Positions 34,506 through 44,204 of a DNA stretch of 64,000 nucleotides are shown piece by piece. The DNA is from Paenibacillus xylanexedens (GTDB taxonomy: Bacteria > Bacillota > Bacilli > Paenibacillales > Paenibacillaceae), in the NCBI RefSeq assembly GCF_007676705.1, contig NZ_VEBF01000001.1, forward strand, positions 248,001-312,000, written 5' to 3'. Position 1 is the stretch's first letter; every line of letters begins with the position of its first letter. Below the pieces are notes generated by a model. The model searched no databases, was not told the DNA's origin, and saw only the letters and a program-made list of their open reading frames with translations. Both the position numbers and the translations under genes were made by a program.

Positions 34506-35081
34506 TCATACAAGGCCCTCTTTTTTCATAAACTCGTCTTTGGTTAATCCAAAGAGGATCATATCCTGGTATTTTCCATCCGTATAGATCACCTGGCGAC
34601 GTACGCCTTCCTGAATACATCCAAGTTTTCTCATCATCGCTGCGGAAGGTTCATTTCCTTCGAGTACAGAATCATTGAATTTGTTGAGCCTACGCTCGAA
34701 GAAGGCATAGTTCAGCAAGATTCGAACGGCTCTGGTTCCGTATCCTTTTCCTCGATGATCCCTGTCAATTTGAATGCCAATGCTAAAGGTACCGTTTCTC
34801 TCATCAATGCTGTTCAGATTCACACCTCCGACATTTTCACCATCCATATTTACAATTGTAAACATGATCCGTCCTTTGGCTAAAGAAAAATCAGAGAAGT
34901 TTTCCGTGAAACTCTTCGCTTCAACATGGGTTGGCGGCAACTCTACTGCACACTCTAATAACCGACGGGCGGGTGTATCAAAGCGGTTATAATAATGATC
35001 TTCCCAATCTTCCTCACGCAAAGCACGCAATCTAACCTTGTCATCCTGCCAGAAATATTGACTATAATCGATCTCTCTCAT
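34506..35081 (-). CDS. GNAT family N-acetyltransferase (RimJ/RimL type)
   Basis: This 191-residue acetyltransferase carries IDRDHRGKGYGTRAVRILL (acetyl-CoA loop) and NEPSAAMMRKLGCIQEG. The ATG at 35081 is preferred over an upstream frame start because GGAGAG lies 6 nt before it. A bidirectional terminator-like hairpin lies upstream at 35175-35210, so it is probably transcribed on its own. Confidence 0.88.
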   Translation of the reverse strand: MREIDYSQYFWQDDKVRLRALREEDWEDHYYNRFDTPARRLLECAVELPPTHVEAKSFTENFSDFSLAKGRIMFTIVNMDGENVGGVNLNSIDERNGTFSIGIQIDRDHRGKGYGTRAVRILLNYAFFERRLNKFNDSVLEGNEPSAAMMRKLGCIQEGVRRQVIYTDGKYQDMILFGLTKDEFMKKEGLV

Positions 35082-35174
35082 GTCATCTCTCCACTCATTC
35101 AATCTCTAGCTCCCCCTAATAATAACCCATATTGTGGAATTAGAGGAGATTTGTTTTAAACTACCTCAACGAAA

Positions 35175-35210
35175 ATAGCCCCCGAACAGGACAATCCTGT
35201 CGGAGGCTAT
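35175..35210. terminator. Terminator hairpin between the small acidic protein gene and the GNAT gene
   Basis: ATAGCC/GGCTAT with inner ACAGGA/TCCTGT forms a long, slightly mismatched stem. On the minus strand it is followed by TTTTC and ends the 35235-35534 gene. Confidence 0.75.
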
Positions 35211-35234
35211 ACTCTAATTTATCTCAAAATGTCA

Positions 35235-35534
35235 TTACGATTCTTCCGGGTATTGAGGCTTGGACACGTTATCCGGAACCGTTTCATCGAACACATCCTG
35301 ACCCGGATAATCTCGTACTTCTCCTTCATGAAGCTCATGATTTTCATAATCAAAACGATGTGCAGACCGCTGATCTGCCCGCCACGGAGAACTTTTTCCA
35401 AGAGACTCGGATAGTAAAGATGAACCGTAAGGGCCCTCCGGGAATTCTTCGAGTGTGATATCGTTTCGTTGCGACTCCACCGTAGACACATCGGTATATT
35501 CTTGCCGTTCTTCACGCAAAAACTTATCTTTCAT
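35235..35534 (-). CDS. Small acidic hypothetical protein
   Basis: This 99-residue, very hydrophilic, acidic protein (MKDKFLREERQEY..., TVESQRNDITLEEFPEGPYG) has no membrane segment or Cys. ATG 35534 has AGGAGG 8 nt upstream and the gene has its own terminator, which together support coding. Such proteins are common in Paenibacillus and are probably disordered and cytosolic. I cannot assign a function. Confidence 0.7.
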   Translation of the reverse strand: MKDKFLREERQEYTDVSTVESQRNDITLEEFPEGPYGSSLLSESLGKSSPWRADQRSAHRFDYENHELHEGEVRDYPGQDVFDETVPDNVSKPQYPEES

Positions 35535-35701
35535 CGTTCGTCCCTCCTGATCCGCTTCCAGATGATCCACGCACACTTATTGTGAGCAAGACCAACCATA
35601 CTTATGCATGATCTTTGGGAAACACTGCGTTTATGATGGTTATCCATCATCCTAATCCATCGTCTTATTCATCACCGGATTAATCACGTTAATCATCGCC
35701 A

Positions 35702-37471
35702 TCACAGTTGACGAATCCATACTAATAGTACAAAACCAATGAGGCCAGCCATGCTAATCGAGGTATCTCGTTTAGACCATACCAATAACGAAGAGCGTGC
35801 TCCAAGCAAGGAGTGCTCTCTAACTTTTCGCATTTCCATCGCAATGGTCATATCCTCTGCACGTTGGAACAGTGCCATTAACAAGGGGATAACCATCGGG
35901 CCTAGGTCACGAATCCGCACGGTGTTTGGTCTCAAAGCTGCCTTCCCACGCGCCCGCACGATCAGCGAGAATCGCTGCCACTCACTCCAGATCATCGGGA
36001 TAAAACGAAAGATTAACGATACAGCAAGTGCAAACGAAGCAACGGGCAGCCTGATTTTTTTACCGATACCGAGTACCCAGTTCAGCCCTTCTACCATTCG
36101 CCCATAAGGCGTCGTCAGTGAGAACCATAGACTTGCCAACGTGACGATAAACAAACGATATACATTCAGTAAAGTGCCCTCCGCTTGTACCAGGGAAAAG
36201 CCAAAGTGCAGTCCTCCTCCCTCAGTTGAAAGGGTTGTTCCAGATAACGCCGTCGATATGAGGAAAAAGATTAATAGTGGCTTCATTAACTTTAGGCATC
36301 CAGCCAAAGTCTGACGCGGGAGAACGGCAAGTGCTGCTACTACCGGCACCAATGTTAACGTCAATCCCAGCCAGCGCTGTTGAAGCATCGCGGCGGTAAC
36401 CAGTAAAATATACAAAATCCACTTCAGACGCGGGTCCATGACGCCATATAATCCACCCGAATGAGTCAAGGTGTTCGGAAGAAGCTTCGGATCATCTTCC
36501 GTTTTAATGGACGACAGCATCGATGCTCCTTTTTCATACTTCATTGCATCGCTCTTGACTTCCATCGTTACCGTCCCTGATGCTTCTTTCGATTCGTTTT
36601 GAATCTGTACTTCAACTGACTTGGACTGAACAATGCTTTTGGCCATCTCCTCTGGCGTCATCGCGGTAAAAGGCAGCTCAATACCTGCAGTTCTGAACTG
36701 CTGTGCCAGTCGCATGGAAGGTGGCAATCCGATCCCTGTCTGCTCCAGCAGTTCAGGACTTTCGTGAAGTTGTCTCGGCGTGAGATCGGCGATTAGACGA
36801 CCTTCCTGTAACAACAATACCCGATCAGCACAAGGCAAAAATGTATCCAGATCATGTGTTGCAACCACGACCCCACCGCCCGCCAGACGATGTTGTTCTA
36901 TTGCATCCAGCAACAGTCCAACACTTTGCGCTTCCAACCCAGCGCTCGGCTCATCCAGCAGAAGCCATGGTGGATTGGGCACACTTCCGAGTGCAAGTCC
37001 AAGCCTGCGCTTCTCTCCCCCACTTAGTGCAAATGGCGACCTGTCCAGCAGGAATCGCCTTTCCAGCTCCGGGGATACCGGTGGGTCCCAGTGATTAAGT
37101 GCTTTCGTAATCTGCTCTTGTTGCTGGCTGTCCGATAGTCGATATGGACGCAAAGAATATGTGAATTCACGCTGAATGCTCCGGGCAAACAATTGTTGTT
37201 CCGGGAATTGAAATACCAGCCCCATCTGCAATAAAATCGATTGCGGCACTTTCCCTTCTCGCCAGTAAGGCGTGCAATCCAGTGTAATACTTCCTGCATC
37301 GGGAGGCTTCAGACCAGCCAGCGTCTGTAATAATGTTGTTTTTCCCGAACCCGTACAGCCCAGCAGCAAAGTGATTTCCCCACCGTTCAATTGCATTGTC
37401 ACATCTTCAAGTAGTGTACGTTTGCTCGAATCCGATGCTTCTATACGTATATTGGTTAATTGAATCTCCAA
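35702..37471 (-). CDS. ECF transporter EcfA ATPase fused to EcfT transmembrane subunit
   Basis: This 589-residue fusion has an EcfA-type ATPase at ~1-255 (Walker A GCTGSGKTT, ECF-specific Q-loop FQFPEQQLF, signature LSGGEKRR, Walker B LLLDEPSAG), a ~75-residue Lys/Glu/Ser-rich linker, and an EcfT membrane domain at ~335-589. The EcfT coupling motifs are ARGKA (first) and a degenerate MEMRKVR (second; normally ARG). EcfA and EcfT are usually separate proteins. It overlaps the upstream EcfA gene by 16 bp. With divergent bioY and a BirA operator it forms a dedicated biotin transporter. Confidence 0.9.
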   Translation of the reverse strand: MEIQLTNIRIEASDSSKRTLLEDVTMQLNGGEITLLLGCTGSGKTTLLQTLAGLKPPDAGSITLDCTPYWREGKVPQSILLQMGLVFQFPEQQLFARSIQREFTYSLRPYRLSDSQQQEQITKALNHWDPPVSPELERRFLLDRSPFALSGGEKRRLGLALGSVPNPPWLLLDEPSAGLEAQSVGLLLDAIEQHRLAGGGVVVATHDLDTFLPCADRVLLLQEGRLIADLTPRQLHESPELLEQTGIGLPPSMRLAQQFRTAGIELPFTAMTPEEMAKSIVQSKSVEVQIQNESKEASGTVTMEVKSDAMKYEKGASMLSSIKTEDDPKLLPNTLTHSGGLYGVMDPRLKWILYILLVTAAMLQQRWLGLTLTLVPVVAALAVLPRQTLAGCLKLMKPLLIFFLISTALSGTTLSTEGGGLHFGFSLVQAEGTLLNVYRLFIVTLASLWFSLTTPYGRMVEGLNWVLGIGKKIRLPVASFALAVSLIFRFIPMIWSEWQRFSLIVRARGKAALRPNTVRIRDLGPMVIPLLMALFQRAEDMTIAMEMRKVREHSLLGARSSLLVWSKRDTSISMAGLIGFVLLVWIRQL

Positions 37472-38310
37472 CGTGCGACCTCCTTAGCCAGTTGCTCGGG
37501 TCGCAGTGGCATGGCTTCTGGCAGCATGCCTTTTTGCTTGAGCAATAACGCAGTCTTTACAGTAAAAGGAGGTTCCAAACCTAACCGCTCACAGGGCGAC
37601 AGCTGTACATTTTCCCAGGTAATCTTCTCTTTCGTCTCTTTTTCATAGTAAAAGGACTCAGGCGCCCCGTTGTACACACAACGTCCCCGTTCAATAGCAA
37701 TAATTCGATCACACAGCGTTGCTTCTTCCAGATGATGTGTAATCCAGATCACCGTTGTACCCCGCTGGGTGATCTTCTGAACGATGGTCTCGATGCGGTC
37801 TCTTGCTTCCGGATCAAGCATGGCTGTCGGCTCATCCAGAATCAAGACATCCGGTTTGGCTGCAAGCGCTACGGCAATGTTAAGCAGTTGTTTCTGTCCA
37901 CCGGATAATTGTGAGATGGCCTTCTCCGGGGGATATTGAAGTCCTACGGTATGTAATGCGTCCTGCCTGTGCTCCAATTGCTCTTCTACAGAATCCATCA
38001 ATGGTGACAGCGCAAAATGAAATTCCTCTTCAATCGTATCGCCTAGTACCTGTGCATCCGGTTGCTGCAATACACCCCGAACGGTAAGTTCATCCGAGAT
38101 ATTCCGTACCCCTCCCGATAACGGAGTGAATCCAATCAGTACTCCAGCGAGCGTACTTTTCCCACTACCATTCGCCCCTACAATACTAATCCATTCTCCT
38201 TGGTAAAGCGTAAGTGAGACTCCATCCAGCGCTTTTCTTACTTGACCAGCCTCGGAAGCATAATACACTCTAGCATCTTCTAATATCATTATTGGTAGGT
38301 TGCCTTGCAT
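37456..38310 (-). CDS. ECF transporter ATPase (EcfA1/BioM-like)
   Basis: This 284-residue ATPase is the first gene of the ECF operon. Walker A is GANGSGKST (~residues 41-49), the Q-loop is LQQPDAQVLG, the signature is LSGGQKQ and Walker B is LILDEPTAMLD, with a switch His in WITHHLEE. It should pair with the ATPase half of the downstream fusion protein to power biotin uptake. ATG 38310 has GGAAAGGA upstream. The divergent intergenic region holds a BirA-type operator. Confidence 0.9.
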   Translation of the reverse strand: MQGNLPIMILEDARVYYASEAGQVRKALDGVSLTLYQGEWISIVGANGSGKSTLAGVLIGFTPLSGGVRNISDELTVRGVLQQPDAQVLGDTIEEEFHFALSPLMDSVEEQLEHRQDALHTVGLQYPPEKAISQLSGGQKQLLNIAVALAAKPDVLILDEPTAMLDPEARDRIETIVQKITQRGTTVIWITHHLEEATLCDRIIAIERGRCVYNGAPESFYYEKETKEKITWENVQLSPCERLGLEPPFTVKTALLLKQKGMLPEAMPLRPEQLAKEVARWRFN

Positions 38311-38359
38311 CGTAAATTAGTCCTTTCCCTTTCTATGGTTATGTGGTACGATCCTAATC

Positions 38360-38387
38360 GTTAACCACGTGTTTCTAATTGGTTAAC
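38360..38387. promoter_or_regulatory. BirA biotin-repressor operator
   Basis: GTTAACC, 14 bp, GGTTAAC is a perfect 7-bp inverted repeat with exactly the spacing of known BirA boxes. It lies between the divergent ecf operon and bioY, so one site can control both in response to biotin. Confidence 0.88.
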
Positions 38388-38422
38388 AATCATATTACCA
38401 AAATGGAGAGGATTGTTCAAAC

Positions 38423-39013
38423 ATGAAATTATCTTTGCGAGGCATTGTATTCAGCGCACTTATGGCCGCAATTTTAGTACTATTTGGTTACATAAGCATT
38501 CCCATTGGCTTCTCCCCTGTACCGATAACATTACAAACTTTGGCTGTCATGCTGGCCGGAGGATTACTTGGTCCACTCTATGGTTTTCTAAGTGTCACGA
38601 TGGTTGTTCTGCTCACCGCTCTTGGATTCCCCTTGCTGCACGGGACCGGAGGACTTGCGGTATTACTCGGACCTACCGGAGGATATGTGATGATGTGGCC
38701 GATCTCCGCATTATTAATTGGATTGCTTCTTGCACGAATCAACATCAAAGGTGTCACAGGATTCATTCTCGCTTTTGTTGTATTTGAACTGTTTGGTTCA
38801 CTGCTCGTGTATGTATCTGGGGTCCCTTGGCTTGCCTATGCATACAAAATGGACCTTCCTGAGGCTATGATTCAAGGGTTCTACCCTTACATTATTGGAG
38901 ATCTGATCAAAGCTGTATTTGCTGCGATCATCATTGCACCAGTGCGCATGGTTTTCCCGCCTCAACGTCTCACAGGTAACATGCATTCAACGGTTGTAAA
39001 AGTCGATTCTTAA
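38423..39013 (+). CDS. bioY: Biotin transporter substrate-binding subunit BioY
   Basis: BioY is the membrane-embedded S component that captures biotin for ECF-type import. The 196-residue protein has six helices and the family motifs ISIPIGFSPVPITLQTLAVM (~residues 24-43) and LLGPTGGYVMMWP. ATG 38423 has GAGAGG upstream. It is divergent from the ATPase and EcfT-fusion genes and shares the BirA operator at 38360-38387 with them. Confidence 0.95.
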   Translation: MKLSLRGIVFSALMAAILVLFGYISIPIGFSPVPITLQTLAVMLAGGLLGPLYGFLSVTMVVLLTALGFPLLHGTGGLAVLLGPTGGYVMMWPISALLIGLLLARINIKGVTGFILAFVVFELFGSLLVYVSGVPWLAYAYKMDLPEAMIQGFYPYIIGDLIKAVFAAIIIAPVRMVFPPQRLTGNMHSTVVKVDS

Positions 39014-39059
39014 TGAATCTACATATCCTATTAGATCACGAGCCTCCATATTCTCAAAC

Positions 39060-39090
39060 AAAAACAGCCAAAATCACTTTGGCTGTTTTT
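39060..39090. terminator. Terminator between bioY and the ABC-F gene
   Basis: AAAACAGCCAAA pairs with TTTGGCTGTTTT around a short loop. It ends bioY and can also serve the convergent ABC-F gene. Confidence 0.85.
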
Positions 39091-39106
39091 GTTACTTCTT
39101 TTCCTC

Positions 39107-39165
39107 TAAGGTTGTTCTGTCATCGGAGTGTCTAGTGTAAATATTCTTTAGTTCAACTTATCTAG
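39107..39165 (-). repeat. Fragment D of the structured intergenic repeat
   Basis: These 59 bp match one end of copy B closely (AGGTTGTTCTGTCATCG, then AGTGTAAAT and the terminal GTTCAACTTA). Only this end is present and it overlaps the last codons of the ABC-F gene. It is a truncated, decayed copy in the same orientation as copy C. Confidence 0.75.
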
Positions 39166-40627
39166 TCACCTGAAGCAATCGCTGATCTGAAATCTGAAAT
39201 TGTAGATCTGCTGTATTTTCAATAAATGTCTGATCATGAGATACATACAGAATTGTTCCCTCATACGCCTTGATAAAACGCTCCAACGCTTCCAGTACGT
39301 GCATATCAAGAAAATTCGTTGGTTCATCCAACAATAGAATGTTGTATTGGCCCAGAAACAAGTGACATAATTGAAGACGAATCGCTTCTCCTCCGCTTAA
39401 TGTCCCAACATTCTTCAGCAGGTCGTTACCTGCGAATTGCATCGCGTGCAACGCACTTCTGAGCTCTGATTCCTCATATTCCGAACGATTCTTCAGGAAT
39501 TGTAATACGGTCTCTTGTGTTGTAAAACGATAGCTCATTTGCTGAAAATAACCGAGCTTTGCTTTTGGAGATATCTTGATGTGATCTCCGACATGGAAAA
39601 CATGGTTAAGCAATGTGCTTTTCCCACTGCCATTGGCTCCGGTTATCGCTATTTTTTGTTTTAATGGAACCTGAAAACTTACATCCTCCAATAATACGTG
39701 GCCTTCTACCTCAAGTGTAAGGCGATCTGCCATAATCGGAAAGCGATTGTGCAGCTCCAGTGTCTTTGGCTGACGGAAGATGATAGGCCGATCCTCTTGC
39801 ACTGCTTTCACCTCGTGAAGTTGTTGCATACGCTGTTCTATCGCTTTGGCTGCGCGGTGCACTGCTTTTTGACTGGTGCCTTTGGATTTCGTTTCAACCA
39901 TACGATTTGCTTTTGCCTTGGATTCTTTTTTGGACATGCTTCCGGCCTGCGTTATTTTTTCGGCTTTCTTCATCTTTTCCCGGGCGGCCAGTTCCAATCG
40001 TCTTTTCTCCTTGGAGAATTGTTCATGGGCCTGGTTCTGCTGTTCACGCTCAACCCTCTTCTGTGCCTGATAGCCACTGTAATTGCCGGAATATACCCGA
40101 ACCTCTCCCTGATGAATTTCCCAGATCGTGGTTACCAGCTCATCCAGTACCGCACGATCATGACTAATCAGCACAATTGCCCCATAGTAATAGCGCAATT
40201 CATCCAGTAAGAATGTAATGCCCTCCTGATCCAGATGTGTTGTTGGTTCATCCAGCAACAATACTTCGTGATAATGAGAGAACATTTGAGCGAGTTTTAG
40301 ACGCGTTTGTTCTCCGCCACTCCATGGCTGGTCGTGTTGAGGAATAGCTAATTTACTCAGTAAAGCCCCGTCAACTTCCAGATTCCCTTTATACTGGGGT
40401 GGTTCCACTTGTTCCAAATAGCCGAACTCTGCGTAACGTTTTACCTTTCCAGCTGTGGGCTGAATCTGTCCCGCAATGAGTTTCAATAATGTACTTTTAC
40501 CCTGACCATTTCCACCTACTACACCGATGCGATCCAGTTGATGCACAGCCAGTCGCTCAATGTTCAGTATTGCTTTATCCATATAGGTCATCTCAACCTG
40601 TTCTAACTCAAAACATATCTTTTCCAT
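39158..40627 (-). CDS. ABC-F type ribosomal protection protein (Vga/Msr/VmlR-like)
   Basis: This 489-residue protein has two ABC domains and no membrane helices. Domain 1 has GGNGQGKST, SGGEQTR and LLLDEPTTHLD. A ~80-residue basic interdomain linker (~190-275) follows, the arm that reaches into the ribosomal exit region in antibiotic-resistance ABC-F proteins. Domain 2 has GANGSGKST, LSGGEAIR and LLLDEPTNFLD. The start at 40627 is chosen because GGAGG lies 8 nt upstream. The leader at 40628-41058 carries an ErmDL-like peptide and attenuators, so induction by ribosome-targeting drugs, probably macrolides, is expected. Confidence 0.88.
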   Translation of the reverse strand: MEKICFELEQVEMTYMDKAILNIERLAVHQLDRIGVVGGNGQGKSTLLKLIAGQIQPTAGKVKRYAEFGYLEQVEPPQYKGNLEVDGALLSKLAIPQHDQPWSGGEQTRLKLAQMFSHYHEVLLLDEPTTHLDQEGITFLLDELRYYYGAIVLISHDRAVLDELVTTIWEIHQGEVRVYSGNYSGYQAQKRVEREQQNQAHEQFSKEKRRLELAAREKMKKAEKITQAGSMSKKESKAKANRMVETKSKGTSQKAVHRAAKAIEQRMQQLHEVKAVQEDRPIIFRQPKTLELHNRFPIMADRLTLEVEGHVLLEDVSFQVPLKQKIAITGANGSGKSTLLNHVFHVGDHIKISPKAKLGYFQQMSYRFTTQETVLQFLKNRSEYEESELRSALHAMQFAGNDLLKNVGTLSGGEAIRLQLCHLFLGQYNILLLDEPTNFLDMHVLEALERFIKAYEGTILYVSHDQTFIENTADLQFQISDQRLLQVTR

Positions 40628-40636
40628 ATTCGCTAC

Positions 40637-40717
40637 CTCCGAAATAAGATTTATTTCGTATCGATAGCGAAGCACGCTTCTATCGATACGAGCTTATCGT
40701 GCCAGCTCGTATCAATA
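40637..40717 (-). promoter_or_regulatory. erm-like translational attenuator upstream of the ABC-F gene
   Basis: Four segments alternate. Segment 1 (40717-40705) pairs with segment 2 (40693-40676) through GATACGAGC/GCTCGTATC. Segment 2 can instead pair with segment 3 (40673-40651) through GTATCGATAG/CTATCGATAC. Segment 3 can pair with segment 4 (40648-40641) as CGAAATAA/TTATTTCG, which abuts the GGAGG of the ABC-F gene. A ribosome stalled on the preceding 7-codon ORF would block segment 1 and free the ribosome binding site. Confidence 0.75.
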
Positions 40718-40735
40718 GAACAGTAACGTCATCAT
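40712..40735 (-). CDS. Second leader peptide, MMTLLFY
   Basis: This 7-codon ORF has a perfect GGAGG 7 nt before its ATG. Its stop overlaps segment 1 of the translational attenuator. Short hydrophobic leader peptides of this size occur before other ABC-F genes (msrD has MYLIFM, from memory). It is a candidate drug-dependent arrest peptide. Confidence 0.6.
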   Translation of the reverse strand: MMTLLFY

Positions 40736-40788
40736 AGCGGTACCTCCAGTAGTAGTCTGTAGTGAACGCTTAACTAATTAAGATAGTC

Positions 40789-40827
40789 ATAAAAAAACAA
40801 AGAATCACAGGCCACGGCCTGTGATTC
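40789..40827 (-). terminator. Intrinsic terminator inside the ABC-F leader
   Basis: GAATCACAGGCC pairs perfectly with GGCCTGTGATTC around a 2-nt centre and is followed on the minus strand by TTTGTTTTTTT. It lies between the promoter and the ABC-F gene, about 200 nt after transcription start, so it is a premature terminator. Confidence 0.85.
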
Positions 40828-40939
40828 AACGTAAACGGGAAAACGAGTATAACACTTATTTTAAGGTCAGGATGATTGAAAATGACAGACTGATCCCGTT
40901 TACTCTGAACCATCGGTCAGAGCCTTTGAACGTATTCAA

Positions 40940-40984
40940 TTACCGATTCAAAGGAAGGAAACGCAGTCTCATCGCATGTGTCAT
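40940..40984 (-). CDS. ErmDL-like leader peptide of the ABC-F gene
   Basis: This 14-codon ORF encodes MTHAMRLRFLPLNR. From memory ErmDL is MTHSMRLRFPTLNQ, so 10 of 14 residues are identical, including the MRLR macrolide-arrest motif. AAAGGTGG lies about 10 nt before the ATG. Codons 10-13 fall in CCTTTGAA (40954-40947), which pairs with TTCAAAGG (40930-40923), so a ribosome stalled at Arg-Leu-Arg would reshape the RNA before the terminator. Confidence 0.85.
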   Translation of the reverse strand: MTHAMRLRFLPLNR

Positions 40985-41029
40985 GTTCAATAATCCACCT
41001 TTCATTATCATTATAGATGCACAATCTTA

Positions 41030-41058
41030 ATTATAATTTTCCAATTCCACCATGTCAA
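41030..41058 (-). promoter_or_regulatory. Consensus sigma-A promoter of the ABC-F leader
   Basis: TTGACA (41058-41053), 17 bp and TATAAT (41035-41030) are a perfect consensus promoter. It lies ~400 bp before the ABC-F start codon, so high-level initiation is held in check by the leader. Confidence 0.9.
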
Positions 41059-41100
41059 CGGAACGATGAAAACACGACAGCATCGGATTAGTACGTCAAT

Positions 41101-43011
<1,911 letters not shown>

Positions 43012-43046
43012 TCAAACAGGCCCTTTACCGATTTTTTTGCACGCAA

Positions 43047-43130
43047 AAAACCTAAGCCTTGAGTGAGGGGACACAACGGTCCTGACCTTCTCATGACTTA
43101 GGTTTTGCCTGCGTAACCAGTAACAATCCC
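43047..43130 (-). promoter_or_regulatory. LicT antiterminator site and terminator upstream of bglP
   Basis: GGATTGTTACTGGTTACGCA followed by GGCAAAACC (43130-43101) matches the ribonucleic antiterminator (RAT) consensus. It overlaps the 5' arm of a terminator, AAAACCTAAG(43107) with CTTAGGTTTT (43047), followed by TTTT. Bound LicT would prevent the terminator. Confidence 0.92.
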
Positions 43131-43161
43131 AGTTAAATCGTATTCAATTCCTGTTAATCAC

Positions 43162-43191
43162 ATATTAATATAAATAAACCATTTTTGTCAA
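43162..43191 (-). promoter_or_regulatory. Promoter of bglP
   Basis: TTGACA (43191-43186), 18 bp and TAATAT (43167-43162), directly after the licT stop, just before the RAT. bglP is therefore a separate transcript as well as possibly part of a licT-bglP read-through. Confidence 0.75.
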
Positions 43192-43201
43192 CATTTAATT
43201 A

Positions 43202-44032
43202 TTATCGATTGACAACTCTTTCGATATGAACGGTTAGATACAACTTTTCTTCATTAGTCAGCTCGTGATTGTATTCCTTTTTGACAAACAGTTCAATCTT
43301 CTCCGTACACGCTGCGGCATCCGGGTGCTTCTCCTTAATCATGTCATAGAAATGATCATAGTTGTTGTCATAGTGAGTTCCACTGAGCACTCGCTGGGAG
43401 AAAAACTTCAGATGTGTGATAAAGCGAAAATAACTGAGGGATTCCTCATCAAATTCCATTTTAAAATGATACTTCGCTATATTAATAATCTGCTGGATAA
43501 ACTTCGTAATATTCATCGTCGTAATGACTTCTTCGTTCATCTCTGCGTTGACAATATGCAGGGCAATATAAGCAGCTTCATCTGGTGGAAGCTCAATATT
43601 CATGCGGGTGTTGATCTGTTCCAGCGTCTTCAGGCCCAGTGCGAATTCGGGCTTGTACAACTGCTTGATCTCCCACATTAATGCGTTCTTGATCTCCACA
43701 CCTTTCCGATAGCGTTCAATCGCGAAGTTAATATGGTCCGTAAGAGATACATAGATGTTCTCATTTAATTTTCGGCCCAGATTCTCACGTGCATACGTGA
43801 TGATCTCTTCCACAATTTCAATCAGTTCCATCGGAACTTCGCGTAGCAGCATTTTGAAATTATCGGATGTTTGTTTATTTTTCAGTGCAAATACTTTCTG
43901 GATGCGGGTCTCGTCTACTTTATCCCCCGGCTTTTTCTTAAAGGCAATCCCACGTCCCATCACCACAAGCTCTGCTCCATCCGCTTGATAGATGCTAATG
44001 ACGTTATTATTGATAACCTTTGCTATTTTCAC
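43202..44032 (-). CDS. licT: BglG-family transcriptional antiterminator
   Basis: This 276-residue regulator has an RNA-binding CAT domain (~1-55; AKVINNNVISI) and two PTS regulation domains. Conserved His residues are present in PRD1 (SLTDHINFAIER and YIALHIVNAE) and PRD2 (FRFITHLKFFSQR and LTVHIERV). The GTG at 44032 is chosen because GGGGGGA lies 7 nt upstream and the protein then begins at the expected family N-terminus. It binds RAT sites at 43101, 44153 and perhaps 46081. Its own promoter overlaps a cre site. Confidence 0.92.
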   Translation of the reverse strand: MKIAKVINNNVISIYQADGAELVVMGRGIAFKKKPGDKVDETRIQKVFALKNKQTSDNFKMLLREVPMELIEIVEEIITYARENLGRKLNENIYVSLTDHINFAIERYRKGVEIKNALMWEIKQLYKPEFALGLKTLEQINTRMNIELPPDEAAYIALHIVNAEMNEEVITTMNITKFIQQIINIAKYHFKMEFDEESLSYFRFITHLKFFSQRVLSGTHYDNNYDHFYDMIKEKHPDAAACTEKIELFVKKEYNHELTNEEKLYLTVHIERVVNR

Positions 44033-44098
44033 TTCAATCCCCCCGTCACGTTCCACTCTCTTGGCAGTTATACATCGTCTTTTGGGCATACAAAAAAA

Positions 44099-44182
44099 AC
44101 CTGAAGCATCACAAAATAAACAAGACATGGTGGTCTGTTTTTTTGGTGCTTAGGTTTTGCCTACGTCGTGTAGTAACAATCC
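44099..44182 (-). promoter_or_regulatory. RAT and terminator upstream of licT
   Basis: The RAT occupies 44182-44153 (GGATTGTTACT...GGCAAAACC). It overlaps the terminator stem AACCTAAGCA with TGCTTCAGGTT (to 44099), followed by TTTTTTT. This gives licT positive autoregulation. Confidence 0.9.
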
Positions 44183-44204
44183 CAGAAACGATATAATTGC
44201 GTCA

